Part shown: positions 36,219 through 45,167 of the stretch, one piece after another
Position numbering within the stretch: position 1 is the stretch's first letter
Layout: every line of letters starts with the position of its first letter
DNA from: Bryobacteraceae bacterium
Lineage (GTDB): Bacteria > Acidobacteriota > Terriglobia > Bryobacterales > Bryobacteraceae
NCBI GenBank assembly: GCA_947458745.1
Contig: CANGYQ010000015.1
Span: forward strand, 62,001-126,000
Reading direction: 5' to 3'
Length of the DNA stretch: 64,000 bases
Notes under the pieces: generated by a model
What the model saw: only the letters and a program-made list of their open reading frames with translations
Told to the model about the DNA's origin: nothing
Databases searched by the model: none
Made by a program: the position numbers and the translations under genes

Positions 36219-37571
36219 ATGAACTTCTTTGGTGCAGAACGCTTCTTCGGGCCCAAAAGGCTTTGGCGGGGAATCCATGTCCCCGAGCACAAGGAGCAGA
36301 CCGCGCATCTGCCCATCCGCCGCCTGCCCTTTCCGCCGCTGCTGATCGTGCCGCTCTCTCAGCATGCCGGCAAGCCGGCCAAGGCTATTGTGCATGAGGG
36401 CCAGGAAGTGGTCCGCGGTGAGCCTATTGCCGAGGCCGATGGGTTTATGAGTGTTCCCATGCACGCCCCGGCTACCGGTCGCGTGGAGCGGATCGCCCCC
36501 GCGCCCAGCGCCAAGGGCGAGCTAACACCCGCCATCTACATCCGGCCCTACCCCGGAGCGAGCCAGGAAGTGCTTTATGGTGCCGAGCAGAACATCGATC
36601 AGATGACACCCGCCCAGGTGGTGGCAGCTGTGCAGGCAACGGGCGTCGTTGGACTGGGGGGCGCGGCCTTCCCCACCCACGTGAAGCTGAAGGTGCCGGA
36701 AGGGAAGAAGATCGACACCGTTGTCGTCAACGGTTGTGAATGCGAACCCTATCTCACCACCGACCATCGCGTCATGGTTGAATACCCCCGCCAAGTGCTC
36801 CACGGAGCGCGGATCGCGATGCGCGCCGTGGGCGCGGAACGCGCGGTGGTGGGCGTTGAGGATAACAAGCCGGATGCCCTGGCGGCATTGCGGGCAGCCA
36901 ATGGCGACCGTCCCGGCATTCTGATTGAAGCGGTGGCGGCGAAGTATCCGCAAGGCGCGGAGAAGATGCTGGTGAAGGTGCTGTTGGGCCGCGAGATCCC
37001 GGCTGGCGGATTGCCAGCCGATGTTGGCCTGGCGGTGTTCAACGTCGCCACGCTGGCACAGATCGGCGAGCTGCTGCCGGACCGTCAAGGCTTGATCGAA
37101 CGCGTCGTCACGATCGCCGGCCCGGCCGTGAGCAAGCCGGGAAACTACCTCATCCCGTTGGGCACGCCGCTCCGCTGGGCGCTGGAGCAGGCTGGTTGTA
37201 CTGACCAGGCAGTCTCCGTGGTGCTGGGCGGACCGATGATGGGTGCCGCCGTCGGCTCTTTCGACATTCCCCTCACAAAAGGCGTGACGGGAGTGCTGGT
37301 GCTGGCCAAGGGCGGTGCCTACGGCGAGGCGCAGGTCTTTCCGTGTATCCACTGCGCCGCCTGCGTGAATGTCTGCCCTCTTCAGCTTGACCCCTCACAT
37401 CTGGGCCTGCTGGCCCGCAAGGATCGCTACGAGGAGATGGAGACGGTCTACCACCTGAATGATTGCTTTGAATGCGGCTGCTGCAGCTACGTCTGCCCCG
37501 CGCATATTCCTCTGGTGCAGTACTTCCGCGTCGCCAAGCAGATGAACCGTGAAAGGAAAGCGCGCTCATGA
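36219..37571 (+). CDS. rnfC: Rnf electron transport complex subunit C
   Basis: 450 residues, the NADH-side subunit. The N-terminal barrel-sandwich region (PLSQHAGKPAKAIVHEGQEV) is followed by the FMN/NADH Rossmann-like part (GLGGAAFPTHVKL, VNGCECEPYLTTDHRVM) and an SLBB-type domain. Two [4Fe-4S] motifs close it: CIHCAACVNVCP from C376 and CFECGCCSYVCP from C416. The long basic tail of proteobacterial RnfC is absent, as in clostridial forms. Its stop overlaps the rnfD ATG (ATGA). Confidence 0.93.
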   Translation: MNFFGAERFFGPKRLWRGIHVPEHKEQTAHLPIRRLPFPPLLIVPLSQHAGKPAKAIVHEGQEVVRGEPIAEADGFMSVPMHAPATGRVERIAPAPSAKGELTPAIYIRPYPGASQEVLYGAEQNIDQMTPAQVVAAVQATGVVGLGGAAFPTHVKLKVPEGKKIDTVVVNGCECEPYLTTDHRVMVEYPRQVLHGARIAMRAVGAERAVVGVEDNKPDALAALRAANGDRPGILIEAVAAKYPQGAEKMLVKVLLGREIPAGGLPADVGLAVFNVATLAQIGELLPDRQGLIERVVTIAGPAVSKPGNYLIPLGTPLRWALEQAGCTDQAVSVVLGGPMMGAAVGSFDIPLTKGVTGVLVLAKGGAYGEAQVFPCIHCAACVNVCPLQLDPSHLGLLARKDRYEEMETVYHLNDCFECGCCSYVCPAHIPLVQYFRVAKQMNRERKARS

Positions 37572-38611
37572 GCGGTACGACCATCATCGAAGTCCGCACG
37601 TCGCCGCACTTGCATGGGCCCATGACGGTGGAAACCATCATGCGCCACGTCATCTATGCGCTGTTGCCAATTGCGGCGTTCTTCAGTTGGCACTTTGGCC
37701 TCAGCGCTGCGCTGCTGCTGGCGGTCACCACCGCTGGTTGCGTGCTGGCGGAGCACACGGCGTGCCGGCTGTCAGGCAAGCGATCCACCGTGAACGACTA
37801 CAGCGCGGCCATCACGGGCCTGCTGCTGGGCCTGACGCTGCCTCCGGGCCTTCCGTTGTGGATGGCGGTGGTGGGCTGCCTGGTGGCCATCCTGCCCGGC
37901 AAGCTGCTGTTCGGCGGGCTCGGCTCCAACGTGTTCAATCCCGCCTTGGTGGGACGTGCGTTTCTCCAGGCAGCGTTTCCAGTGGCGGTCACCAACTACA
38001 CCCCGGGCTTGGCGGCGAACCGGTTCGTGGAGTTCATCCCCAGCACTTGGGCCGTTCCGCTGATGAAGCCTGCTCCGTTGAATGACTGGCTGGCCAAAGT
38101 GGCGGTGGATGGCTTCACCGGAGCTACTCCGCTGGCGATGCAAAAGTTTGACCACATTTACAGCGAGCTCGGGCCGCTGCTTTGGGGCCTGGGCCCCGGT
38201 TCCCTGCCCGGTTGCCTGATCCTGCTTTGCGGCGCTTATCTGGTGGTGCGCGGCATGATGGATTGGCGGATCACGGCGTCGATGATCGCAGGAGCAGCCG
38301 CGACCGGCGGCATCTTCCACCTGGTGAACCCCGCGTTGTATCCAGACCCAGTTTGGGTGGTGTTCACCGGCGGTCTCCTTCTGGGGGCCACGTTCATGGC
38401 CACTGACCCGGTGGCATCCCCGGTGACGCCGCGTGGCATGTGGATCTACGGCCTGTTGATGGGGGTTCTGACGGTACTCATCCGCAATCTCGGCGGGCTG
38501 CCGGAGGGAGTGATGTACGCCATCCTATTCGGGAATGCGCTTTCTCCGTTGATTGACCGCTTGACGCCGCCGCGTCCCTATGGTGCCCGGAAAGCGCAGG
38601 TGCCGCAATGA
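37568..38611 (+). CDS. rnfD: Rnf electron transport complex subunit D
   Basis: 347-residue membrane protein with about ten hydrophobic helices (ALLPIAAFFSWHFGLSAALL, DYSAAITGLLLGLTLPPG, GSNVFNPALVGRAFLQAAFP). T187 in DGFTGATPLA is the expected covalent FMN site served by ApbE. RnfD relays electrons and carries part of the ion path. ATGA overlaps at both ends show tight translational coupling with rnfC and rnfG. Confidence 0.93.
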   Translation: MSGTTIIEVRTSPHLHGPMTVETIMRHVIYALLPIAAFFSWHFGLSAALLLAVTTAGCVLAEHTACRLSGKRSTVNDYSAAITGLLLGLTLPPGLPLWMAVVGCLVAILPGKLLFGGLGSNVFNPALVGRAFLQAAFPVAVTNYTPGLAANRFVEFIPSTWAVPLMKPAPLNDWLAKVAVDGFTGATPLAMQKFDHIYSELGPLLWGLGPGSLPGCLILLCGAYLVVRGMMDWRITASMIAGAAATGGIFHLVNPALYPDPVWVVFTGGLLLGATFMATDPVASPVTPRGMWIYGLLMGVLTVLIRNLGGLPEGVMYAILFGNALSPLIDRLTPPRPYGARKAQVPQ

Positions 38612-39246
38612 CCGGCGCCACCACCAAGAGTGCCCAGATGATTCGCTTCCTGGGCTTTGTCTCGCTTCTGTGTGGCGTGTTGATCGTCGGCGCGCACATC
38701 ACCTCGCAGAGCCGCATCCGGGTGAACCAGGAAGAGATCCTGAGGGAATCGCTGGCGCAGTTGTTGCCCGGAATGACCAGGCAAGTGATCTACATCGTTA
38801 CCCCAACGGGCAAGCTGGCATCCGCCGCAAGCGGCGAGAGTGGCGGGAAGCGCATCTTTGCCGGCTTCGATGCGGGTGGCAAGTTCCTGGGAGTGGTGCT
38901 GGAAGCCAGTGAGCGCGGCTACGCCGATGTCATCTCCGCCATGTATGCGTACTCGCCGGGATCGCAGACCATCACCGGATTTTCGGTGCTTGAAATGAAG
39001 GAGACGCCGGGCCTGGGCAACAAGATCGGATCCGACCCAGATTTCCTGGCGAACTTCAAGGCGCTGGATACAACCCATCCCGTGGCTGCGGTGAAACACG
39101 GCAAGAAGACGAATCCCTGGGAGATCGATGCCATCTCGGGTGCCACCATCTCGTCCCGCGCCGTGGGCCGCATGCTGGCCGCCAGCGTCCAGGAGATGGC
39201 ACCCATCATTGCCCGTCACCGGGACCGGATTGAGCGAGGGAACTGA
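38608..39246 (+). CDS. rnfG: Rnf electron transport complex subunit G
   Basis: 212 residues: one N-terminal helix (FLGFVSLLCGVLIVGAHIT) and an outside FMN-binding domain. T180 in the signature DAISGATISSRAV is the flavinylation threonine. ETPGLGNKIGSDPDF is the other conserved block of the family. The stop shares one base with the rnfE ATG (TGATG). Together with RnfD it needs ApbE, encoded in the divergent operon. Confidence 0.93.
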   Translation: MTGATTKSAQMIRFLGFVSLLCGVLIVGAHITSQSRIRVNQEEILRESLAQLLPGMTRQVIYIVTPTGKLASAASGESGGKRIFAGFDAGGKFLGVVLEASERGYADVISAMYAYSPGSQTITGFSVLEMKETPGLGNKIGSDPDFLANFKALDTTHPVAAVKHGKKTNPWEIDAISGATISSRAVGRMLAASVQEMAPIIARHRDRIERGN

Positions 39247-39902
39247 TGAAAGAGACCGCCCCAAATCCATTTATCAACGGCCTTTGGCGCCAGAATCCGA
39301 CCTTTGTCCAGATCCTGGGCATGTGCCCTACCCTTGCCATCACCAATAGCGTCCAGAACGCCATTGCCATGGGCCTGGCCACGGCTTTCGTGCTGATCTG
39401 TTCCAATGGCCTGATTGCCGCCATCCGGAAGCACGTACCCAAACAGGTGCGTATCGCTACCTACATCGCCATCATCGCCACCGCCGTCACGGTGACCGAC
39501 TACCTCGTGAAGGCCATCAGCATCAGTGTCTACAAGGCCCTGGGGCCCTTCATTCCGCTGATTGTGGCCAACTGCCTGGTGCTGGAACGAGCGGAGGGCT
39601 TTGCGGCGAAGAAACCAGTGATCCCCTCCATGATGGATGGCGCCGGCATGGGCCTGGGGTTCGCCTTCGGACTGACGTGTCTAGGCACGGTGCGTGAGGT
39701 ACTGGGAGCAGGCACCTTTCTGGGCATTCATCTGTTCGGCCCCAACTTTGAGCCTTGGGTGCTGTTCCTGTTGCCGCCGGGCGGATTCATCTCCCTAGCC
39801 ATCTGGCTGCTGATCTTCGCCAGTTACCGCGAGCGCAAAGACCGGCGGGAGCGGGCCCGGGCGGCGTTGCTCACAATTCAACCGGCGGAGGTACAGTCAT
39901 GA
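39246..39902 (+). CDS. rnfE: Rnf electron transport complex subunit E
   Basis: 218-residue integral membrane protein with six helices. Conserved cysteine motifs ILGMCPTLAITNS and IVANCLVLERAEGFA supply two of the four ligands to the intramembrane [2Fe-2S] centre formed with RnfA. The C-terminal tail is charged (RERKDRRERARAA). ATGA overlap with rnfA. Confidence 0.93.
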   Translation: MKETAPNPFINGLWRQNPTFVQILGMCPTLAITNSVQNAIAMGLATAFVLICSNGLIAAIRKHVPKQVRIATYIAIIATAVTVTDYLVKAISISVYKALGPFIPLIVANCLVLERAEGFAAKKPVIPSMMDGAGMGLGFAFGLTCLGTVREVLGAGTFLGIHLFGPNFEPWVLFLLPPGGFISLAIWLLIFASYRERKDRRERARAALLTIQPAEVQS

Positions 39903-40483
39903 ACGAATCTTTGGGCCACATTTTCGTGGACGCGTTTCTGATCAATAACTTCGTTCTCTGCGTCTTCCTCGGCATGTGCTCATTCCTGGGCTTGTCCAGC
40001 AAGGTCTCGACCGCGTGGCGGATGGGTGTCTCGGTGATCTTCGTCATCACTGTCAGTGCCATCCTTTCCTATGGCACGAACCTGATTCTGGTGGCCTTCC
40101 ATGCTGAGTATCTGCGGCTGATCACCTACATCGTCATCATCGCAGCCACGGTCCAGTTGACCGAGATGTTCATCAAGAAGAAGAGTCCGGAACTGTTTCG
40201 TGAGTTGGGTATCTACCTGCCCCTGATCACCACTAACTGCGCCGTGCTGGCCGTGCCGCTGTTCCAGACAGCACGCGGCTACAACCTGCTGCAGAGCACG
40301 GTGTTCGCGCTGGCGGCCAGCGGCGGGTACTGCATGGCGATGGTGCTGCTGGCCTTGGTGCGGGAGCGGACCGAACTCTCCGACGTGCCCAGCCTGGCCC
40401 GTGGCACCGCGCTGACCCTGGTGCTGGCCAGCATTCTTTCCATGGCCTTTATGGGCTTTGCCGGCATGGGTGGTGGCGGATGA
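39899..40483 (+). CDS. rnfA: Rnf electron transport complex subunit A
   Basis: 194 residues from the ATG at 39899 that overlaps the rnfE stop. Six helices with the pseudo-symmetric fold shared with RnfE. NNFVLCVFLGMCSFLG and LITTNCAVLAVP hold the conserved cysteines for the intramembrane iron-sulfur centre. The C-terminus is glycine-rich (GFAGMGGGG). The stop overlaps the next gene's ATG, so the following small protein is made together with it. Confidence 0.93.
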   Translation: MNESLGHIFVDAFLINNFVLCVFLGMCSFLGLSSKVSTAWRMGVSVIFVITVSAILSYGTNLILVAFHAEYLRLITYIVIIAATVQLTEMFIKKKSPELFRELGIYLPLITTNCAVLAVPLFQTARGYNLLQSTVFALAASGGYCMAMVLLALVRERTELSDVPSLARGTALTLVLASILSMAFMGFAGMGGGG

Positions 40484-40740
40484 CCTACCAGGAAGCGATC
40501 ATCCGGCTATTGGGTGCGACGGCGGGCATGTTTGTCGTGCTCGGCCTTTGGGTGGTGATTCAGAATACCGTCCGGCGCTACTCAGGCTGCGCCAACCCGG
40601 ACAAGGATGTGTTGGAGTTCATGCTCCACGGTTGCGGAGGTGGCTGTGGTGGCCGGGGCGCCTGTCACGCAGATGACAACGAAACGCATTTAGACATGGT
40701 GGAGGAAATCGAACCTCCAGTAAAGCAAGGTGCACGATGA
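40480..40740 (+). CDS. Small four-cysteine membrane protein, NqrM-like layout
   Basis: 86 residues. One membrane helix at about 8-28 (IRLLGATAGMFVVLGLWVVI), then a cytoplasmic-type stretch with four cysteines: C37, C52, C56 and C62 (SGCANP, HGCGGGCGGRGACH), and an acidic tail. It overlaps rnfA by 4 bp and the reductase gene by 4 bp, so it is clearly part of the operon. The layout (helix, then SCGG-like four-Cys motif) recalls NqrM, the iron-delivery factor for the intramembrane centre of Na-NQR, whose NqrD/E subunits are homologs of RnfA/E. Sequence identity is too low to call by eye; the link is an inference. Confidence 0.8.
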   Translation: MTYQEAIIRLLGATAGMFVVLGLWVVIQNTVRRYSGCANPDKDVLEFMLHGCGGGCGGRGACHADDNETHLDMVEEIEPPVKQGAR

Positions 40741-41600
40741 GACTATCTGACTACGACGTAAACAAACCTTACACGACGACCCTTGTCAGCAGTGAGCGCA
40801 TCACGCCAGTCAATTGGGAGGCGGAGGTGAGGCACTTGGTTCTGCGCCTGCCGAACGCTCCTTTTGAGTACGTGGAAGGACAAAGCATCGGCGTGCTGGT
40901 GCCAGGTCCGCACGAGTTCGGCAACGCGCATCACCTGCGGCTCTACTCCATCGCCAACCCGCGCGGAGGCGATGATGGCCGGGGCGACACCATCTCCATC
41001 TGTGTGCGCCGCTGCTTCTCGATTGACGAAATCAGCGGCGAACGCTACCCCGGCCGCGCATCGAACTTCCTGTGCGACGCCAACCCTGGCGACCCGGTCC
41101 AGATCACTGGACCCTATGGCAATGCCTTCGAGATACCGATCTCAAACGACCTGAATCTGCTGATGGTCGGCACCGGCACGGGCATCGCGCCTTTCCGCGC
41201 CTTCGTGAAGCGCATCTATCAACGCCACGGCCAGTGGAAGGGGAAAGTCCGGCTGTTCTACGGGGCCAAGAGCGGTGTGGAGATGCTCTATCTGAACGAC
41301 CTCCGGCAGGACCTGGCCTTGTACTACGATCAGGCCTCTTTCAAGGCCTTTGAAGCCATCAGCTCCCGCCCGCACTACGACGCGCCTCCGGACCTGGACC
41401 GCGCCATCGTCGAAAACGGAGCCGAGATCTGGGAGATGGTCCAGGACCCCAAGACGATGGTGTACGTCGCCGGACTCCGCAATGCCGCTCAGAAGTTTGA
41501 AGCTGGCATGGAACAACTCGCGGGCAGCCCGGAAGCCTGGGAGGCGGCAAAAGCGGCGTTGATCGCCGAGCAGCGGTACGCTGAATTGCTATACGACTAA
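40737..41600 (+). CDS. Plant-type ferredoxin-NADP(+) reductase
   Basis: 287 residues. FAD site LRLYSIANP near 77 (RLYS-type), second FAD loop GRASNFLCDANPGDPVQI, phosphate/nicotinamide loop MVGTGTGIAPFRAFVKR, and VYVAGLRNAAQKFEAG, ending with a tyrosine-containing YAELLYD tail as in plant/cyanobacterial FNR. It exchanges electrons between ferredoxin and NADP. Placed at the end of a PFOR-Rnf operon, it would let reduced ferredoxin serve NADPH formation as well as NADH. An alternative partner is the fused ferredoxin of the PFOR. The ATG overlaps the preceding stop. Confidence 0.88.
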   Translation: MRLSDYDVNKPYTTTLVSSERITPVNWEAEVRHLVLRLPNAPFEYVEGQSIGVLVPGPHEFGNAHHLRLYSIANPRGGDDGRGDTISICVRRCFSIDEISGERYPGRASNFLCDANPGDPVQITGPYGNAFEIPISNDLNLLMVGTGTGIAPFRAFVKRIYQRHGQWKGKVRLFYGAKSGVEMLYLNDLRQDLALYYDQASFKAFEAISSRPHYDAPPDLDRAIVENGAEIWEMVQDPKTMVYVAGLRNAAQKFEAGMEQLAGSPEAWEAAKAALIAEQRYAELLYD

Positions 41601-41636
41601 GTTTCCGGACCGCCGGATGTAAGCTATGAAGACGAT

Positions 41637-43244
41637 ATGCCCAATCCCCGTTTTGATGTCGTGATTGTCGGCAGCGGTCCCGGAGGCGGCATCGCATCGT
41701 ACGTGCTCGCCAAGCACGGGCTAAAGACGGCGCTGGTTGAGTCGGGGAAGCGGCTGCGTCCCGGCGTTGACTTTAATGCGCATGGCCCGTATCTCCCGCA
41801 ACTGGATGCGCGGCTCTCAAGAGGCCGCTCGCCTTACTACCGCGTGACCGAATATCAAGATAAAGATCACTTTACGGGCGTGGGGGACAACCCCCGCCAC
41901 GGCCTCTTGCGTGCCCTTGGCGGACGTTCGTTGTGCTGGGCGGGCCATACCCTCCGCTTCGGTCCAGCTGACTTCCGGGGCTGGCCGATCCCTTACGAGG
42001 AAGTGGCTCCGTACTATGCGCGAACCGAGCGGTTGATGTGTGTCTCGGGCTTCAAGGACGGACTCGTGAATCTTCCTGACGGCGACTTCTTGCCCGGTGT
42101 CCCTATGCGCTGCAACGAGAGGATGCTGTGGCGCGGCGTCCAGAGACTCAAGGCTCGTGGCCGGGCCATGGAGTTTATCGCGCAGCGCAAAGCCATTCCT
42201 ACCGTCCATGGCGCGGGTCGCGTGAAATGCCATTACTGCGGACACTGCATGGCCGGATGCGAGGTCGATTCCAAGTACACCTCGGCCAACACACCCATTC
42301 CCTTAGGGCTCAAGACCGGTAATCTCACGGTCCTCACCGGCACCATGATGACCCTTATTCGGATGCGTGACGCAGGCCATGTTGCGGGCATTACCTGTAT
42401 CAATGAGAAGGACGAAGAGGTCAAATATGACTGCAAGGCGCTGGTGCTTGCCTGCAGCACGGTCGAAACGGCCAGGCACCTGCTCATCAATCGCATCGCG
42501 AACAACAGCGGCCGCGTCGGTCGGGGATTGACGTCGCACTTCGGCGTCACCGTCACGGGAATCTTTGACGAATTGAGAACCCGTAATGCATCCAACGACG
42601 ACGGCACCGACTACTACCATTCGCTTCTGACCGGCATGTATTGGGACAAGCCCAGCTCCAAGTTCGAAGGGACCTATCAAGTGCAATGTGGAGGTGGGCT
42701 CCACCCGGCGCGTCTGCCCGTAAGAGAGATTCCTGGCTATGGTGCTGCATTCAAGAAGGAGCTCCGCGAAGCCAACGTGGCCCATGCCAGTATGAACCTG
42801 CAGGGTATGTTGCTGCAGACGCCGCGAAACTTCGTCGATCTGGATGACAGCCGCAAAGACCGGTTCGGCCTTCCTTTCCCGCGCGTCCATTTGCACTACT
42901 CCGACAGCGATGTGGCAATGGCCAACGACATGGTGGAGACCTGCGAAGAAATAGTGCGTGTCGGCGGCGGCCAGGTTCATGCGACGCCGGGCAAAGTGAC
43001 CGCCGACAAGATTGTGATCGACTCCAATCACTGGGTGGGGACCGTGGCCATGGGCGCCGATCCCCGGACTTCGGTACTGAATCGTGATGCCCAGTCGCAT
43101 GAGATCAGCAACTTGTTCGTGGGTGACTCGTCGGTCTTCCCTCGCTATCCCGAAAAGAATCCCACGCTAACCAACGTTGCCCTTTCCTGGCGCATGAGTG
43201 ATAGGCTGGCCGACAAGATGCGCAAAGGAGAATTGGGCGCATGA
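41637..43244 (+). CDS. GMC-family oxidoreductase
   Basis: 535 residues. N-terminal FAD-binding VVIVGSGPGGGIASYVLAKHG, ALGGRSLCWAGHTLRF (substrate/flavin loop) and the C-terminal GMC block with the active-site pair His in NHWVGTVAMG and Asn in EKNPTLTNVAL. An internal CHYCGHCMAGCEV cysteine set near 200 is of ferredoxin type, seen in some gluconate-dehydrogenase-like GMC proteins. It oxidises a sugar or alcohol. No signal peptide is seen on it, but its partner may carry one, as in the gluconate 2-dehydrogenase system. The stop overlaps the partner's ATG. Confidence 0.87.
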   Translation: MPNPRFDVVIVGSGPGGGIASYVLAKHGLKTALVESGKRLRPGVDFNAHGPYLPQLDARLSRGRSPYYRVTEYQDKDHFTGVGDNPRHGLLRALGGRSLCWAGHTLRFGPADFRGWPIPYEEVAPYYARTERLMCVSGFKDGLVNLPDGDFLPGVPMRCNERMLWRGVQRLKARGRAMEFIAQRKAIPTVHGAGRVKCHYCGHCMAGCEVDSKYTSANTPIPLGLKTGNLTVLTGTMMTLIRMRDAGHVAGITCINEKDEEVKYDCKALVLACSTVETARHLLINRIANNSGRVGRGLTSHFGVTVTGIFDELRTRNASNDDGTDYYHSLLTGMYWDKPSSKFEGTYQVQCGGGLHPARLPVREIPGYGAAFKKELREANVAHASMNLQGMLLQTPRNFVDLDDSRKDRFGLPFPRVHLHYSDSDVAMANDMVETCEEIVRVGGGQVHATPGKVTADKIVIDSNHWVGTVAMGADPRTSVLNRDAQSHEISNLFVGDSSVFPRYPEKNPTLTNVALSWRMSDRLADKMRKGELGA

Positions 43245-43705
43245 ACCGGCGCGAAGTGTTCCCGATACTGGGTGGAGCGGCCACCGCGTTCGCCGCGCCT
43301 CCCGCCGACTATCAGCCACGAGCGCTCAATCCAGATGAGTATGCCTTGGTGACACGCCTCGCCAATCTGATCCTACCGGCTGACTCAACTTCGGCTGGCG
43401 CTGGAGATGCGGGTGTCGCCTACGTCATCGATACCTTGCTCCGCTATGGACCCAGCCCGAATCGCGATGAGTTTCGGGCCGGTCTGGCACTGCTGGCTGG
43501 CCTCGCGGGATCCGCCCTTGATAGCAGCCTCGCCAGGCTCGCTGTGGATGAATCGAAGCCTGGTGCTTTCTTCGGCCGGCTGAAGTCGATGGTGGTGGAT
43601 GCCTATTGCTTGACTGCCGAAGGGCGGAAGTACCTCAAGTACACTGGCGACAGCGCGATTGAAGAGTTCAAGGGCTGTGATCATCCCGAGCATCATCGCC
43701 CGTGA
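43241..43705 (+). CDS. Gluconate 2-dehydrogenase subunit 3-like protein
   Basis: 154 residues with a Tat-like short leader (MNRREVFPILGGAATAFAAP), then the subunit-3 pattern LNPDEYALVTRLANLILPAD and DAYCLTAEGRKYLKYTGD. Members help export and assemble the GMC-type catalytic subunit. Translationally coupled to the GMC gene by ATGA. The cytochrome c subunit of a classical three-part enzyme is not nearby. Confidence 0.85.
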   Translation: MNRREVFPILGGAATAFAAPPADYQPRALNPDEYALVTRLANLILPADSTSAGAGDAGVAYVIDTLLRYGPSPNRDEFRAGLALLAGLAGSALDSSLARLAVDESKPGAFFGRLKSMVVDAYCLTAEGRKYLKYTGDSAIEEFKGCDHPEHHRP

Positions 43706-43752
43706 AAGGGTCGCCCGCATGATTCCCCTTCAATCTCTCATTCTGCCCATCA

Positions 43753-44064
43753 CTAGGTGCCGCGAAGAGCCGAGCTGGAGATGCTGAAAGGGGAATATCG
43801 CGGAGCAGGTTGAGCAGATCGACCTGGCGCCGGCTCAGCGGCAGTTGCGGGCCTTGCTCCAGATCGCGACGCGCGAAGCGGTACGCCGTCGCGCCTGTTT
43901 ACAGGGCCGTGGCGCAGACATGTTCCGCTGACGCGACACCGTACTTCTTGGCCATGGCGAGCCCACCCAGGATGCGGCGCTCGAGAATCCATGTTGGCGG
44001 TTTTGACTCCAACACACCACTCGGAAACGAAGTCCATCGCCCATCGCTGATCCGGCTTACTCAC
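43753..44064 (-). pseudogene. Mosaic of IS3 and IS21 transposase fragments
   Basis: On the minus strand, KPDQRWAMDFVSEW just below 44064 is the start of an IS3-group orfB integrase core. It breaks off, and in another frame follows ERRILGGLAMAKKYGVAS, then ATAL-stop-TGATAYRFARRDLEQ and PLSRRQVDLL, the C-terminal end of an IS21-type IstA with an internal stop. Neither element is complete and no istB is present. This is a junction of two old insertions. Confidence 0.55.
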
Positions 44065-44294
44065 CGCGCTCTGTTAGGGCGTCAGGTTAAGAACTCCGCC
44101 ATGGGTATCGTGCTCGGAGTCTCAGGGTGCCGTGTGTTCGCTCCCTACCTCTGAAGCAGTCTGGAGGCGTTTACAACTCAGAAGCCAGCAAATTTGACGA
44201 CGAGCCGAGCACAGCGATTCACGCCACATCTGACGAAACGGCAAGGCTCCACACGACAGTGACATAATTGCGGTCGCCGCCGAGGTTGAATGCC

Positions 44295-45167
44295 ATGAAT
44301 ATCCGATTCGTTTCACTGATCATTGGAGCGCTGTTGATGGGCAGTGCTTTCGCCCAAACAAAGTCATCCAACATCCGCTATGTGGAGAATGGCCATCCCC
44401 GCCATGTTCTGGATATCTACACGCCGGACAAGCCCGCTGCGGGGGCCTTGCCCGTCATATTCTGGGTCCACGGAGGCGGGTGGCAGGCGGGAGACAAGAG
44501 CGATGTCGCGCTGAAGCCGAAGGTGCTGACAGAGCGCGGATTCATCTTTGTCTCGACCAACTACCGGCTGCTGCCGGAAGTGGGTATGGCCGAGTTGATG
44601 GGCGACGCCGCGAAGTCGCTCGGGTGGGTGCACCGGAACATCGCCCGGTATGGCGGTGATCCGGCACGGATCTTCGTAGGCGGGCATTCGGCCGGAGCCC
44701 AGGTGGCGGCGCTACTGGCAACCGATGACCGGTACCTGAAGAAGGAGGGTGTGCCTTTCGCTGTGCTGAAGGGCTGCATCCCGGTGGACGGCGACACTTA
44801 TGACATTCCCAAGATCATCATGACCGCCGAGCAGCGCCAGGCGATCTATGGAGGAAAGATGTTTGCCTTCGGCCATCGTCAGAAGTTTGGCAACGACCCG
44901 GAAAAGCACATCGACTTCTCGGCCGTCACCCATGTTGCCAGTGGCAAGGGCATCCCGCCCTTCCTGCTCCTGTACTTCTCCGGCAACGCGGATACGCGTG
45001 CTCAGGCGGAGCGCCTGGGGGCGGCCTTAAAGGCAGCGGGGGTTCCCGCAACTGTGTACGGCAAAGCCGACAGCAACCACAGCCGCCTGCATGATGACTT
45101 AGGCAAGCCGGACGACCCGGCCACGCAAGAACTCTACCGATTTCTGGACCATCTGGCCCGGAACTGA
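44295..45167 (+). CDS. Secreted alpha/beta-hydrolase, carboxylesterase type
   Basis: 290 residues from the ATG at 44295, giving a clean signal peptide ([20 protein letters not shown]). Oxyanion-hole HGGGW at about 59-63, nucleophile S132 in GGHSAGAQ, and a late His in [10 protein letters not shown]. This is the BD-FAE/HSL-like branch often found beside polysaccharide-degrading genes. Flanked on both sides by gene-poor DNA, so no operon partner can be named. Confidence 0.85.
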   Translation: MNIRFVSLIIGALLMGSAFAQTKSSNIRYVENGHPRHVLDIYTPDKPAAGALPVIFWVHGGGWQAGDKSDVALKPKVLTERGFIFVSTNYRLLPEVGMAELMGDAAKSLGWVHRNIARYGGDPARIFVGGHSAGAQVAALLATDDRYLKKEGVPFAVLKGCIPVDGDTYDIPKIIMTAEQRQAIYGGKMFAFGHRQKFGNDPEKHIDFSAVTHVASGKGIPPFLLLYFSGNADTRAQAERLGAALKAAGVPATVYGKADSNHSRLHDDLGKPDDPATQELYRFLDHLARN

